DNA of 64,000 nt from Corynebacterium stercoris (lineage in GTDB: Bacteria; Actinomycetota; Actinomycetes; Mycobacteriales; Mycobacteriaceae): contig NZ_JAMFTQ010000004.1 in NCBI RefSeq assembly GCF_024160105.1, positions 1-64,000 of the forward strand, in the 5' to 3' direction. The first letter of the stretch is position 1. Each line of letters starts with the position of its first letter. Below, piece after piece: positions 7,292 to 14,896 of the stretch. The translations under genes were made by a program, and so were the position numbers. Under the pieces are notes generated by a model that ran no database searches, was not told the DNA's origin, and was given only the letters and a program-made list of their open reading frames with translations.

Positions 7292-7869
7292 AGCCCCAGC
7301 GTAGCGATAACCTGCTCCGCCACGAGCTGCGCTTTCACCGACTCGTCCTGGTTCGTGAACACCGTCACTGCCGTCGCCCCCTTGGCCACTGAGTACGCGG
7401 CCCCCACGCGCCCAGGCACCTCGCCGCCGCCGTGGCGGCCCCCGTGCCAGCCGGCGGGCTGGTCAGCGGGCGCGGTGAATTCGATCGGGGTTGCCCAATC
7501 CACCACCGCCATCGCCGCGCTCGGGTCCGGCATCCGGCGCACCACCACAGTCAGCTGCGGCTCCGGCGGGTACGACCAAAACTGGCAGGCCGGCGGGTCG
7601 AAACGGCGGTCCACGCCCACCCCGGTCACGCGCTGGCCATTCGTCTGCGCCACCCACTCCGCATCCAGGTAGGGGCACGTGTCCTGCGCGTTGCGGTCCG
7701 TCGCGGGCAGGGCCTCCTTCTCTAGGCCGTCCCCGGCCGGGGCGGCGGGGGTGGGGCTTTCGGGTGCATCGGTGCCGTCGTCAAGCGAAGTCCCGCAACC
7801 GGCGAGCGCGAGACCGGCGGCGAGGAACACCGCGGCCGGCGCAGGCCGGGTGGGTAGTGTCAGACGCAT
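7288..7869 (-). CDS. DUF2020-like secreted lipoprotein
   Basis: A 193-residue protein with a lipoprotein signal peptide: MRLTLPTRPAPAAV, a hydrophobic stretch, and the lipobox LALAGC that places the lipidated cysteine near residue 25. A Ser/Pro/Ala/Gly-rich linker follows, then a compact domain with paired cysteines (TCPYLDAEW and PPACQFW). The domain resembles the corynebacterial DUF2020 family of unknown function. The start codon at 7869 overlaps the hrrS start codon on the other strand (CATG), and a TAGTCT -10 hexamer lies 7 bases upstream, inside hrrS. It is the first gene of a two-gene operon with the Nudix-LOG fusion. Confidence 0.75.
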   Translation of the reverse strand: MRLTLPTRPAPAAVFLAAGLALAGCGTSLDDGTDAPESPTPAAPAGDGLEKEALPATDRNAQDTCPYLDAEWVAQTNGQRVTGVGVDRRFDPPACQFWSYPPEPQLTVVVRRMPDPSAAMAVVDWATPIEFTAPADQPAGWHGGRHGGGEVPGRVGAAYSVAKGATAVTVFTNQDESVKAQLVAEQVIATLGL

Positions 7870-7882
7870 GAGCTCCAGACTA
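7855..7882. promoter_or_regulatory. crossed divergent promoters of hrrS and the lipoprotein gene
   Basis: TAGTGT (7855-7860) lies 7 bases before the hrrS ATG at 7868 and is inside the lipoprotein coding region. TAGTCT (minus strand, 7882-7877) lies 7 bases before the lipoprotein ATG at 7869 and is inside hrrS. The start codons overlap in CATG, so there is no intergenic DNA at all. Confidence 0.55.
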
Positions 7883-9130
7883 GTGATGTTGGAGCGGGAC
7901 CCCGCCGACATCCCCGACAACAAAGCGCTGGACACGGGCGTGACCGTGCTCGCCGTGTGCCTGGTGGTTGTCTCCCTCGGCGCGCTGGCGAAGATGCCGC
8001 TCAACGCGGCGCTGCTGCATATTCTGCTGGTCACCGCCTTCTCCTTCCTGTTGTTTTACGGGCTGGTGGAGATGCCGCGCTGGGGTGCGTGGGGCCGCGG
8101 CATCTGGCTCGGTGCGATTTCCGCGGTGTGGGTGGCGGACATGGCCATCTCGCCGGTGGCGGTGTACTGGGTGTTCGTCCTCTTCTTCGTGTACCTGCGC
8201 GCGTTCAACGACTGGCGCGGGCTGTTGTGGGTGGTCGCGGGCTTAGCCACCGCGATTGCGATTCAAATTCCCGTCGGTGTCACGCTCGGCGGCGTGATGG
8301 GCCCGACGCTTTCGGCGGTGGTTGTCGTGGCCATCAACTACGCCTTCACCACCATCGGCCGGGTGAGCCGGGAGCGGGAGGCGCTTATCGACGAACTTTT
8401 GGCCACCCGCGAGCAACTCGCCGAATCCGAACGCGAGGCCGGCGTGGCGCAGGAACGCGAGCGCCTCGCCCACGAAATCCACGACACGGTTGCGCAGAAC
8501 CTCTCCTCGATCCAGATGCTGCTGCACGCCGCCGAGCGGGACTTGAAGGCTACGGGGCTCAGCGATGCCGAGATCGAGGCGCCGATGAAGCGCATGGAGG
8601 CCGCGCGCCGGGCCGCGTCGAACAACCTCGCCGAGACCCGCGCGATGATCGCGGCGCTCACCCCGGCTGGCCTGCGCGAGGCGTCGCTCAGCGAGGCCCT
8701 GGGCAGGATCGCGCAGGACTTTGCGACGACCGGAGACATGGCCATTGAGGTGGAAACCCACGGCGAGGCGGGCTCGCTACCGATGCGCACCGAGGCGGGT
8801 TTGCTGCGCATCGCGCAGGGCGCCGTGTCCAACGCGGTGCAGCATTCCGGGGCCTCGCGCGTGCGGGTGACATTGAATTACGAGCCGGACGGCGCGCGCC
8901 TCGACGTGGTGGACAACGGCATCGGCTTCGATGTCGCCGCCCAAGCCGGCAAACCGAGCGGGTTGGGACACCTCGGGTTGGACGCGATGCGCTCCCGCGC
9001 CGCCGAGCTGGGCGGCGAGCTGACGATCGAGTCCGCACCGGGCGGGCCGACCGCCCTCAGTGTGGCGGTGCCGCGCGAGGTCGCGGGGGCCACGCCTGGG
9101 CGGGGCGTCGAGGTGGACGGGCTAGAGTAA
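7868..9130 (+). CDS. hrrS: HrrS-type sensor histidine kinase
   Basis: A 420-residue membrane histidine kinase of the NarL-partner class. Five or six transmembrane helices occupy roughly residues 15-150. A coiled stretch leads to the HisKA_3 dimerisation box AHEIHDTVAQNLSSI, with His205 as the likely phosphoacceptor. The ATPase domain shows the DNGIGFD and GLGHLGLDAMRSRA motifs. The response regulator gene follows after four bases, and synteny with sodA and msrA matches the haem-responsive HrrSA system of C. glutamicum and C. diphtheriae, which controls haem oxygenase and respiratory genes. A start at GTG 7883 or ATG 7886 cannot be excluded; 7868 fits a leaderless mRNA. Confidence 0.85.
   Translation: MSSRLVMLERDPADIPDNKALDTGVTVLAVCLVVVSLGALAKMPLNAALLHILLVTAFSFLLFYGLVEMPRWGAWGRGIWLGAISAVWVADMAISPVAVYWVFVLFFVYLRAFNDWRGLLWVVAGLATAIAIQIPVGVTLGGVMGPTLSAVVVVAINYAFTTIGRVSREREALIDELLATREQLAESEREAGVAQERERLAHEIHDTVAQNLSSIQMLLHAAERDLKATGLSDAEIEAPMKRMEAARRAASNNLAETRAMIAALTPAGLREASLSEALGRIAQDFATTGDMAIEVETHGEAGSLPMRTEAGLLRIAQGAVSNAVQHSGASRVRVTLNYEPDGARLDVVDNGIGFDVAAQAGKPSGLGHLGLDAMRSRAAELGGELTIESAPGGPTALSVAVPREVAGATPGRGVEVDGLE
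8383..8393 (+). repeat. copy of the GCTTATCGACG word
   Basis: Exact copy on the coding strand of hrrS, read as Leu-Ile-Asp (CTT ATC GAC). Confidence 0.8.
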
Positions 9131-9134
9131 AAGC

Positions 9135-9773
9135 ATGATTCGCGTGCTTCTGGCAGATGACCACGAGATTGTCCGACTCGGCCTGCGCGCCGTGCTGGAG
9201 AACGCGGAAGACATCATGGTGGTCGGCGAAGTGGCCACCGCCGAAGGCGCGATTGCCACGGCGCAGGCCGGCGGGATCGATGTGGTGCTCATGGACCTGC
9301 GCTTCGGCGCCGGGGTGGAGGGCACCCGCGTAACCACCGGCGCCCAGGCCACAGCGGAGATCAACGCCACCATGGAGCACCCGCCGAAGGTGCTGGTGGT
9401 GACGAATTACGACACCGACGCGGACATTCTCGGCGCCATCGAGGCCGGTGCCGTGGGCTACCTGCTCAAGGATGCCCCGCCGGAGGAGCTGGTGGCCGCG
9501 GTGCGCTCCACGGCGCGCGGGGACCAGTCGATGTCCCCTGTGGTGGCTGATCGCCTGGCTACCCGCGAGGCCGCACCCCGCAGCTCGCTCACCCCGCGCG
9601 AGCTGGAGGTGTTGCAGCTCGTCGCCGCCGGCTCCTCGAACCGCGAGATCGGCCAGGAGCTCATGCTTTCCGAGGCGACGGTAAAGAGCCACCTCGTGCA
9701 CATCTACGACAAGTTGGGGGTGCGCTCGCGGACGTCGGCAGTAGCCTCGGCCCGCGAGCTCGGGGTGCTCTAG
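9135..9773 (+). CDS. hrrA: HrrA-type response regulator (NarL/LuxR family)
   Basis: A 212-residue response regulator. The receiver domain has the acidic pair Asp8-Asp9, phosphoacceptor Asp54 (VLMDLRF) and Lys in YLLKDAPP. The C-terminal LuxR helix-turn-helix spans about residues 150-205 (LTPRELEVLQLVAAGSSNREIGQELMLSEATVKSH). The sequence agrees closely with my memory of HrrA, which represses haem synthesis genes and activates hmuO when haem is plentiful. It forms an operon with hrrS. It ends three bases before a convergent gene with no terminator between them. Confidence 0.88.
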   Translation: MIRVLLADDHEIVRLGLRAVLENAEDIMVVGEVATAEGAIATAQAGGIDVVLMDLRFGAGVEGTRVTTGAQATAEINATMEHPPKVLVVTNYDTDADILGAIEAGAVGYLLKDAPPEELVAAVRSTARGDQSMSPVVADRLATREAAPRSSLTPRELEVLQLVAAGSSNREIGQELMLSEATVKSHLVHIYDKLGVRSRTSAVASARELGVL

Positions 9774-9776
9774 GGG

Positions 9777-10409
9777 CTAGTCCTGCTGCTTCTCACCGAT
9801 CTCGGCTGCGAGCTCGGTGAGGTCCTTCTCAATCGCGTTGTGGGCGAGGCGCTGCTGCTCCGGGCTTGCGTGCTCAGCGTTGCGCACGGCCTGGTCCAGG
9901 TTGTCCAGGCGCACGCGGGCATCGTTGGCAAAACCGGTGGGCAGGGAGCCGTTCTCCACGTTGCCGCGCAGCGCCTCGACGCGGGCTTTCAGCTCGGCGC
10001 CGCGGCCGGAGTGGCGGGCGAGGTCCTGGGAGGTCAGGCCCATGGATGCCGCGCGGTTGTCGATCTGGGACTGCTGGTAGGAGGTCCACGCCTTGTAGAC
10101 CAGCGGCAGCAGCACCGGCACGAGCACGCGGGCGCCGCCGACGAAGTTCTTCGCCTTCTTCTTGGTCAGGCCCGACTGCTCAATGCGCTTGAGGTAAGTC
10201 TCGGCCAGGTCCTTCTCGTGCTTGCGCTTGCGCTTCAGCGCCTTCTTCTCCTCGTTGAGCAGGCGCTTCTCAGCCTTATCCAGCAGCTGGGCGGTGCGCA
10301 GGTCCGCCTTCGCCTCCTCCTTGGCCAGCTTGCGTGCGTGGGCCTCGGCGGCCTTAATCTGCGCCTTGTAGTTGGCGCGGGCCTTAGTGATGGTCTTGAG
10401 AATTCCCAT
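9777..10409 (-). CDS. charged coiled-coil protein (DUF6474-like)
   Basis: A 210-residue protein. Residues 5-75 are very rich in Lys, Ala and Glu and should form a long coiled coil (AEAHARKLAKEEAKADLRTA and onward). A single hydrophobic stretch, about residues 90-108 (GGARVLVPVLLPLVYKAW), could touch or cross the membrane. The C-terminal 80 residues are helical and polar. It begins MGILKTITKARANYK after a GGGAGC ribosome binding site. I associate it with a corynebacterial family of unknown function usually next to hrrA, but have no role to offer. Confidence 0.65.
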   Translation of the reverse strand: MGILKTITKARANYKAQIKAAEAHARKLAKEEAKADLRTAQLLDKAEKRLLNEEKKALKRKRKHEKDLAETYLKRIEQSGLTKKKAKNFVGGARVLVPVLLPLVYKAWTSYQQSQIDNRAASMGLTSQDLARHSGRGAELKARVEALRGNVENGSLPTGFANDARVRLDNLDQAVRNAEHASPEQQRLAHNAIEKDLTELAAEIGEKQQD

Positions 10410-10509
10410 GGGGCGAGCTCCCTGAAGTGAGTTTGCTTAATAAATCAACGTCGCACACCCACTGTACCTGCAGCACTGCCCGCGCCGCGGCGGTAGCATC
10501 GCAGGCATT

Positions 10510-12015
10510 GTGATGGTGGAATCTCAGCCCGTTGTGGTGCGCGCGTCGGATTTGGTCGGCTGCCGCTTCAAGCTCCGACAGCGCGCCGCGCATCCCGAGG
10601 TGCCCCCGCATCCGGAGACGGTTGCGCGCCAGCCGCAGGTGGAGGCGGCGCGCGCCGCGGTGATGGCGCAGCTGCCGGTGAAGCGGGCGGTTGGGGACGG
10701 GCGTCGGAAAGCATTTGTGCGCGTGGACCTCGACCCGGATGCGGGCGAAGAGGCGACGCGTGAGGCGCTGGCCCGGAGGGCGCACCTGATCACGGGCGCG
10801 CGCCTGAGCGGGGTGGTCGCGGGCGTTGCGGCGGAAGTGCGCATTGACGTGCTGGTGCGTGCCGACGACGGCTACCTCCCCATCATGATTTCCAACCACC
10901 GCGTCGCCCGCCCGCACCCTGACGCGGAGCTCGAGATGGTGGCCACCAACCGCCTCGGCCTCGGTAAACCGCTGACGGTGCACGCGAGGGCGCGCCACCA
11001 CACCATCGACGGGTACCGCCTCGCGCTTGCGGAGCTGCTCCTGCGCCAGCACGGTGTGGCCACCGGCCGCGGCGGGCTGATCGGCCAGGACCGCTCGCGC
11101 GCCTACCTCGGCGACGTCACGCGCTTCATCGAGCCGCTCACCGACGCGCTGGCCCAGCCCGTGCCGACGGAGCCGAAGCGCCTCAAACAGTGTGCCACCT
11201 GCAGGTTCTGGGATCTCTGCCGCCCTCGCCTGGAGGAGCTCGACGATATTTCGCTGGTCTTTCCCGGCGGCACCGGCGACGCGTGGCGGGAGCGCGGGTA
11301 CCCCACGGTGCAATCGCTTATCGACGCTCATCTGGGCGAACCCTCAGCCCTCGCACGCGCCTGGCGCGCCGGCGTGCCGGTGTTGCGCCGACCTGCAAGT
11401 GCAGGTGGCGCCGGGCCGGTGCCGCGTGCCGACGTAGAAATCGACATCGACCTCGAGGCCTACCTGGACCAGGGCGCGTACTTGTGGGGCGCGTTCGATG
11501 GGGAGCTCTACCACGCCTTCGTGACCTGGGAGGAAGTCGGCGGCGACGCTGAGGAGGCGAACTTCGCGGCGTTCTGGAACTGGCTCATGGAAGTCCGCGC
11601 TGAGGCTCATGCGGCGGGCAAGACCTTCCGCGCCTACTGCTTCGCCGCCGGCGGCGAGAACTACTGGCTGAAGCGCTCCGCGAAACGCTTCGACTCCGTC
11701 TCCGCCGCCGAAGTGCAGGCGTTCATCAGCTCCGACGAGTGGGTGGACGTGTTCGCACTCGCCAAGCGGCGGCTCGTGGGCACCGACGGGCTGGGACTGA
11801 AAGTGCTCGGCCCCGCCGCCGGATTCACCTGGCGCGACGAGGAGTTGGATGGCGAGGGTTCCGTGGCGCTGCGCCGCCTCGCCCGCGAAGGCGACGAGCG
11901 CGCCCGTGACGCGCTGCTGCGCTACAACGAGGACGACTGCCGGGCCACCCGCGCGGTGCGCGACTTTCTGACCGCAGGCGCACCAGGGGTGCCGGATCTT
12001 GAGGCGTTCCTGTGA
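10510..12015 (+). CDS. TM0106-family RecB-like nuclease
   Basis: A 501-residue predicted nuclease. The N-terminal half has a RecB/Cas4-like PD-(D/E)XK fold with four cysteines placed to bind an iron-sulfur cluster: Cys18 near the N-terminus and Cys228, Cys231 and Cys237 in QCATCRFWDLC. The C-terminal half (from about residue 310) resembles an RNase H-like exonuclease and ends in YNEDDCRATRAVRDFL, a typical motif of that fold. Family members are predicted to act in DNA repair, but their substrates are not established. The start is GTG 10510 or ATG 10513; a TAGCAT hexamer lies 10 bases upstream. Confidence 0.85.
   Translation: MMVESQPVVVRASDLVGCRFKLRQRAAHPEVPPHPETVARQPQVEAARAAVMAQLPVKRAVGDGRRKAFVRVDLDPDAGEEATREALARRAHLITGARLSGVVAGVAAEVRIDVLVRADDGYLPIMISNHRVARPHPDAELEMVATNRLGLGKPLTVHARARHHTIDGYRLALAELLLRQHGVATGRGGLIGQDRSRAYLGDVTRFIEPLTDALAQPVPTEPKRLKQCATCRFWDLCRPRLEELDDISLVFPGGTGDAWRERGYPTVQSLIDAHLGEPSALARAWRAGVPVLRRPASAGGAGPVPRADVEIDIDLEAYLDQGAYLWGAFDGELYHAFVTWEEVGGDAEEANFAAFWNWLMEVRAEAHAAGKTFRAYCFAAGGENYWLKRSAKRFDSVSAAEVQAFISSDEWVDVFALAKRRLVGTDGLGLKVLGPAAGFTWRDEELDGEGSVALRRLAREGDERARDALLRYNEDDCRATRAVRDFLTAGAPGVPDLEAFL
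11316..11326 (+). repeat. copy of the GCTTATCGACG word
   Basis: Exact copy on the coding strand of the RecB-like nuclease gene, read as Leu-Ile-Asp. Confidence 0.8.
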
Positions 12016-12050
12016 GTAAGGGCCGGTAAGTGAGGGCCGGCCGCGGGTGC

Positions 12051-13229
12051 CTAGCGCCTGCGCTCCGCAAGCGCGAGGGCGAGCGTGATGGCGCTGAGCA
12101 GCGCGAGGAGGCCGGCGAGCACGCCGACGAAGCCGGCCCACGGCAGCGCCTCGAACGCGCGGCCCGTCGCGGCCCCCAGGATCGAGGAGCCCATGTAGTA
12201 GGAGAAGACGTACAGGCTGGACGCCTCCGCGCGGTCATGCTCGGCGATCTGACCGACCCAGCCGGATGCGGTGGAGTGCATGGCGAAGAAGCTCGCCGTG
12301 AAAATGAGCAAGCCCGTCAGCGTCAGCCATAGGTTCGGGCTGGCGCCAATGAGCGCGCCCGCGAGCATCAGCACCGCGCCGGCGAGCACCACGCGTCCCC
12401 GGCCGAAGCGGCGCACGAACGTGCCGGCGCGGGCGCTCGACCACGTGCCGGACAGGTACATCACAAACGCGAGGCCGGCCAGGGACGGCGGCAATCCGAA
12501 ATCGTTCACCGCGCGGAAGCCGAAGAAGTTGTACATGGACACGAACACACCCATGCCGAGGAAGGCCGTGAGCGCGAGGCCGACCAGCCGCGGGTTCCGC
12601 AGGTGGCCGACGACGGCAGCGAATTCCGCGGCCGGGCGAATCGACGCCTTCGGGCGGAAATTGCGCTGCTCAGGCAGGAGCAGCATGGTGGCGACGGCGA
12701 GTGCGAAACTCACGATCGAGCCCGCCGCGAGTGCCCACCGCCACGTCGAAATCTCCAGCATGAACGCGGGAATGAGGCGGCCCATCAACCCGCCGATCGT
12801 GTTGCCCGCGATGTAAAGGCCCATCGCACCGGGCAGGTCGCGGTCGTCGAGCTCCTCGCTGAGCCACGTCATGGCCACCGCGGGCGTGCCGGCGATGAGG
12901 GCGCCCTGCAGCGTGCGCAAGAGCGTCATCTGCTCGATGGTCTGGCACAGCGGGAGGAGCAGGCCGACGCCCGTCGCCGCCACCGCGGAGATCGTGAGCA
13001 CCCGGCCGCGGCCGTACTTTTCGGAGAGGATCGACGCCGGAACCACGCACACAGCCAGCGCGCCCGTCGCTGCCGACACCGTAAGCGCGGCCTGCGAGGG
13101 GGTGATGCCCATCTCTTCAGTCAGTGTGGGCAGCAGCGCCTGGGTGGCGTAGAGCGAGGAGAAGATGGCGAGGCCGACGAGCAGCATGCCGATTGTTGCT
13201 CGGCGATACTCCGGCGTGCCCTTCCTCAT
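12051..13229 (-). CDS. MFS transporter (YnfM-like exporter)
   Basis: A 392-residue major facilitator with about 12 transmembrane helices. The loop between helices 2 and 3 carries the MFS motif SEKYGRGRVL, and the second half repeats it as RRFGRGRVV. It lacks extra domains. The start at 13229 (MRKGTPEYRR) puts a basic tail before helix 1. Its closest named relatives, as far as I can judge, are YnfM-type drug or arabinose efflux proteins; the substrate is not visible. A GC-rich repeat lies just upstream. Confidence 0.85.
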   Translation of the reverse strand: MRKGTPEYRRATIGMLLVGLAIFSSLYATQALLPTLTEEMGITPSQAALTVSAATGALAVCVVPASILSEKYGRGRVLTISAVAATGVGLLLPLCQTIEQMTLLRTLQGALIAGTPAVAMTWLSEELDDRDLPGAMGLYIAGNTIGGLMGRLIPAFMLEISTWRWALAAGSIVSFALAVATMLLLPEQRNFRPKASIRPAAEFAAVVGHLRNPRLVGLALTAFLGMGVFVSMYNFFGFRAVNDFGLPPSLAGLAFVMYLSGTWSSARAGTFVRRFGRGRVVLAGAVLMLAGALIGASPNLWLTLTGLLIFTASFFAMHSTASGWVGQIAEHDRAEASSLYVFSYYMGSSILGAATGRAFEALPWAGFVGVLAGLLALLSAITLALALAERRR

Positions 13230-13261
13230 GTGTCTTATGGTGGCCCGCTGTGGTGGTGGGT

Positions 13262-13325
13262 GCAAGCTGCCCCCGGGGCGGGAGCCTGCCCCGGGCTGGG
13301 AGCCGGCCCCGGGCTGGGAGCTGCT
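13262..13325. repeat. GC-rich 18-bp direct repeats
   Basis: An 18-bp GC-rich unit (GGGAGCC, two variable bases, then CCCCGGGCT) occurs twice in tandem, with degenerate copies on both sides, between the MFS start and the sodA terminator. The CCCGGG cores are self-complementary, so the stretch can form alternative hairpins in the MFS leader. The remainder, 13326-13430, holds no recognisable gene. Confidence 0.6.
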
Positions 13326-13430
13326 GTTTGGGGGCGGTGTTCTTTTTCTGAAATGCGATACATACTGGATTCGGCGCACATAATTCCCACTCGCGCACCT
13401 ATGTCTCGAAAAACCACAGTGTGGCGCATT

Positions 13431-13493
13431 TGAAAAAAGAGAAACCCTCCCCCCGCGAGAGTGCTGTGACTCATGTGATTCGCGGGGAAAGGG
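13431..13493 (-). terminator. Rho-independent terminator of sodA
   Basis: Read on the minus strand, CCCTTTCCCCGCGA (13493-13480) pairs imperfectly with TCGCGGGGGGAGGG (13458-13445) across a 21-base loop. A T-rich tract including six T (13438-13433) follows. It sits 27 bases after the sodA stop. Confidence 0.88.
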
Positions 13494-13519
13494 CGTGCGC
13501 GCAGCGCTGAGCGTAAGAC

Positions 13520-14122
13520 TTACGCAGCAGCCTTGGTGTAGCGCTCGTTGACGCCGTCCCAGTTGACAACGTTCCACCAAGCGTCGACATAGTCGGCCTT
13601 GACGTTCTTGTACTGGAGGTAGAAGGCGTGCTCCCACATGTCCAGCATGAGCACCGGGGTGAAGTCCACGGAAATGTTGCCCTGCTGGTCAGTCATCTGC
13701 TGGATGATCAGGCGGCCAGCGATGTGGTCGTAGCCGGCAACTGCCCAGCCGGAGCCCTGCAGACCGTTCGCCACTGCGGAGAACTGCTTCTTGAAGCCCT
13801 CGAAGGAGCCGAAGTCGCGGTCGATAGCCTCAGCAATCGCGCCGGTCGGTGCGCCGCCAGCGTTCGGAGCCATGTTCTTCCAGAAGATGGAGTGGTTGGT
13901 GTGGCCACCCAGGTTGAACGCGAGGTTCTTGGACAGTGCGCGGATCTTGTCTGCGTCTGCCTCACCGTTGCGCTCTGCCTCCAGCGCCTCGAGGGCGGCG
14001 TTTGCGCCCTTCACGTAGTTGGCGTGGTGCTTGGAGTGGTGCAGCTCCATAATCTCTGCGGAGATGTGCGGCTCAAGCGCGTCGTAAGCGTAGGGAAGTT
14101 CAGGAAGCTCGTAGACAGCCAT
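13520..14122 (-). CDS. sodA: superoxide dismutase (Mn/Fe family)
   Basis: A 200-residue cytoplasmic enzyme converting superoxide to oxygen and hydrogen peroxide. Metal ligands are His28 (MELHHSKHH), His77 (GGHTNHSIFW), Asp161 and His165 (LMLDMWEHAFYLQY). The signature DMWEHAFY is intact and the family length is normal. The GGHTNH and QGSGW context favours the manganese form. The start follows a GAAAGGA ribosome binding site. It is divergent from msrA, so two oxidative-defence genes share one 87-bp control region. Confidence 0.96.
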   Translation of the reverse strand: MAVYELPELPYAYDALEPHISAEIMELHHSKHHANYVKGANAALEALEAERNGEADADKIRALSKNLAFNLGGHTNHSIFWKNMAPNAGGAPTGAIAEAIDRDFGSFEGFKKQFSAVANGLQGSGWAVAGYDHIAGRLIIQQMTDQQGNISVDFTPVLMLDMWEHAFYLQYKNVKADYVDAWWNVVNWDGVNERYTKAAA

Positions 14123-14135
14123 GGTTAAATCCTTT

Positions 14136-14146
14136 CGTCGAAAAGC
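14136..14146 (-). repeat. GCTTTTCGACG in the sodA leader
   Basis: An intergenic copy of GCTTNNCGACG, immediately before the sodA ribosome binding site on the sodA strand. Confidence 0.5.
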
Positions 14147-14209
14147 AAGTGCGAGCCCCATGGTAGACAAATTCGGAACACAAGGGCCGGAGCCGTCGTT
14201 AGAGAAGGT

Positions 14210-14851
14210 ATGGGATTCCTTTTTGCACCGACTCCGAAATTGGTCCCGGCCGAGGCAGCGTTGCCGGGCCGCGAGACCCCGATCCTCGCCAACCCGCGTC
14301 CCCACGCCGTGCTGGGCACGCCGATTACCGGCCCGTGGCTGCCGGAGCAGCGCCGCCTGCTCATCGGCATCGGCTGCTTCTGGGGCGCGGAGAAGATGTT
14401 TTGGCAGCTCGACGGGGTGGATTCGACCTCCGTCGGTTATGGCGGCGGCGTGACACCGAACCCGACGTACCGCGAGGTGTGCAGCGGGCAGACGAACCAC
14501 GTCGAGCTGGTTGAGGTGGTGTACAACCCAGCGAACATCGAGCTCAAGGAGCTGGTGCGCACCGCGCTTGAGGCGCACGACCCGACGCAGGGCTACCGCC
14601 AGGGCAACGACGTGGGCACCCAGTACCGCTCTGCCTTCTACACGGACACGGAGGAAGAGGCGACGCAGATCCGCGAGTGGATCGCGGAGTACGAGCGTTC
14701 GCTTGCCGACGCCGGCTTCGGCGCCATCACGACCGAAGTCGCCGCCGGCGCCGATTACTACCTAGCGGAGGACGAGCACCAGCAGTACCTGCACAAGGTG
14801 CCCAACGGCTACTGCCCCCACCACTCCACCGGGGTGGCCTGCGGGATCTAG
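14210..14851 (+). CDS. msrA: peptide methionine sulfoxide reductase MsrA
   Basis: A 213-residue enzyme that reduces methionine-S-sulfoxide in proteins using thioredoxin or mycothiol-linked reductants. The catalytic Cys56 is in the GCFWGAEKMF motif. Two C-terminal cysteines, Cys202 and Cys211 (NGYCPHHSTGVACGI), are the expected resolving residues. The N-terminal extension of about 45 residues is normal for corynebacterial MsrA. The ribosome binding site is AGAGAAGG with a very short gap to the ATG. Confidence 0.96.
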   Translation: MGFLFAPTPKLVPAEAALPGRETPILANPRPHAVLGTPITGPWLPEQRRLLIGIGCFWGAEKMFWQLDGVDSTSVGYGGGVTPNPTYREVCSGQTNHVELVEVVYNPANIELKELVRTALEAHDPTQGYRQGNDVGTQYRSAFYTDTEEEATQIREWIAEYERSLADAGFGAITTEVAAGADYYLAEDEHQQYLHKVPNGYCPHHSTGVACGI

Positions 14852-14896
14852 CGGCCTGCGCGGCCCGGGCTCATTCGATCAGTCCGGGAGGCGACC

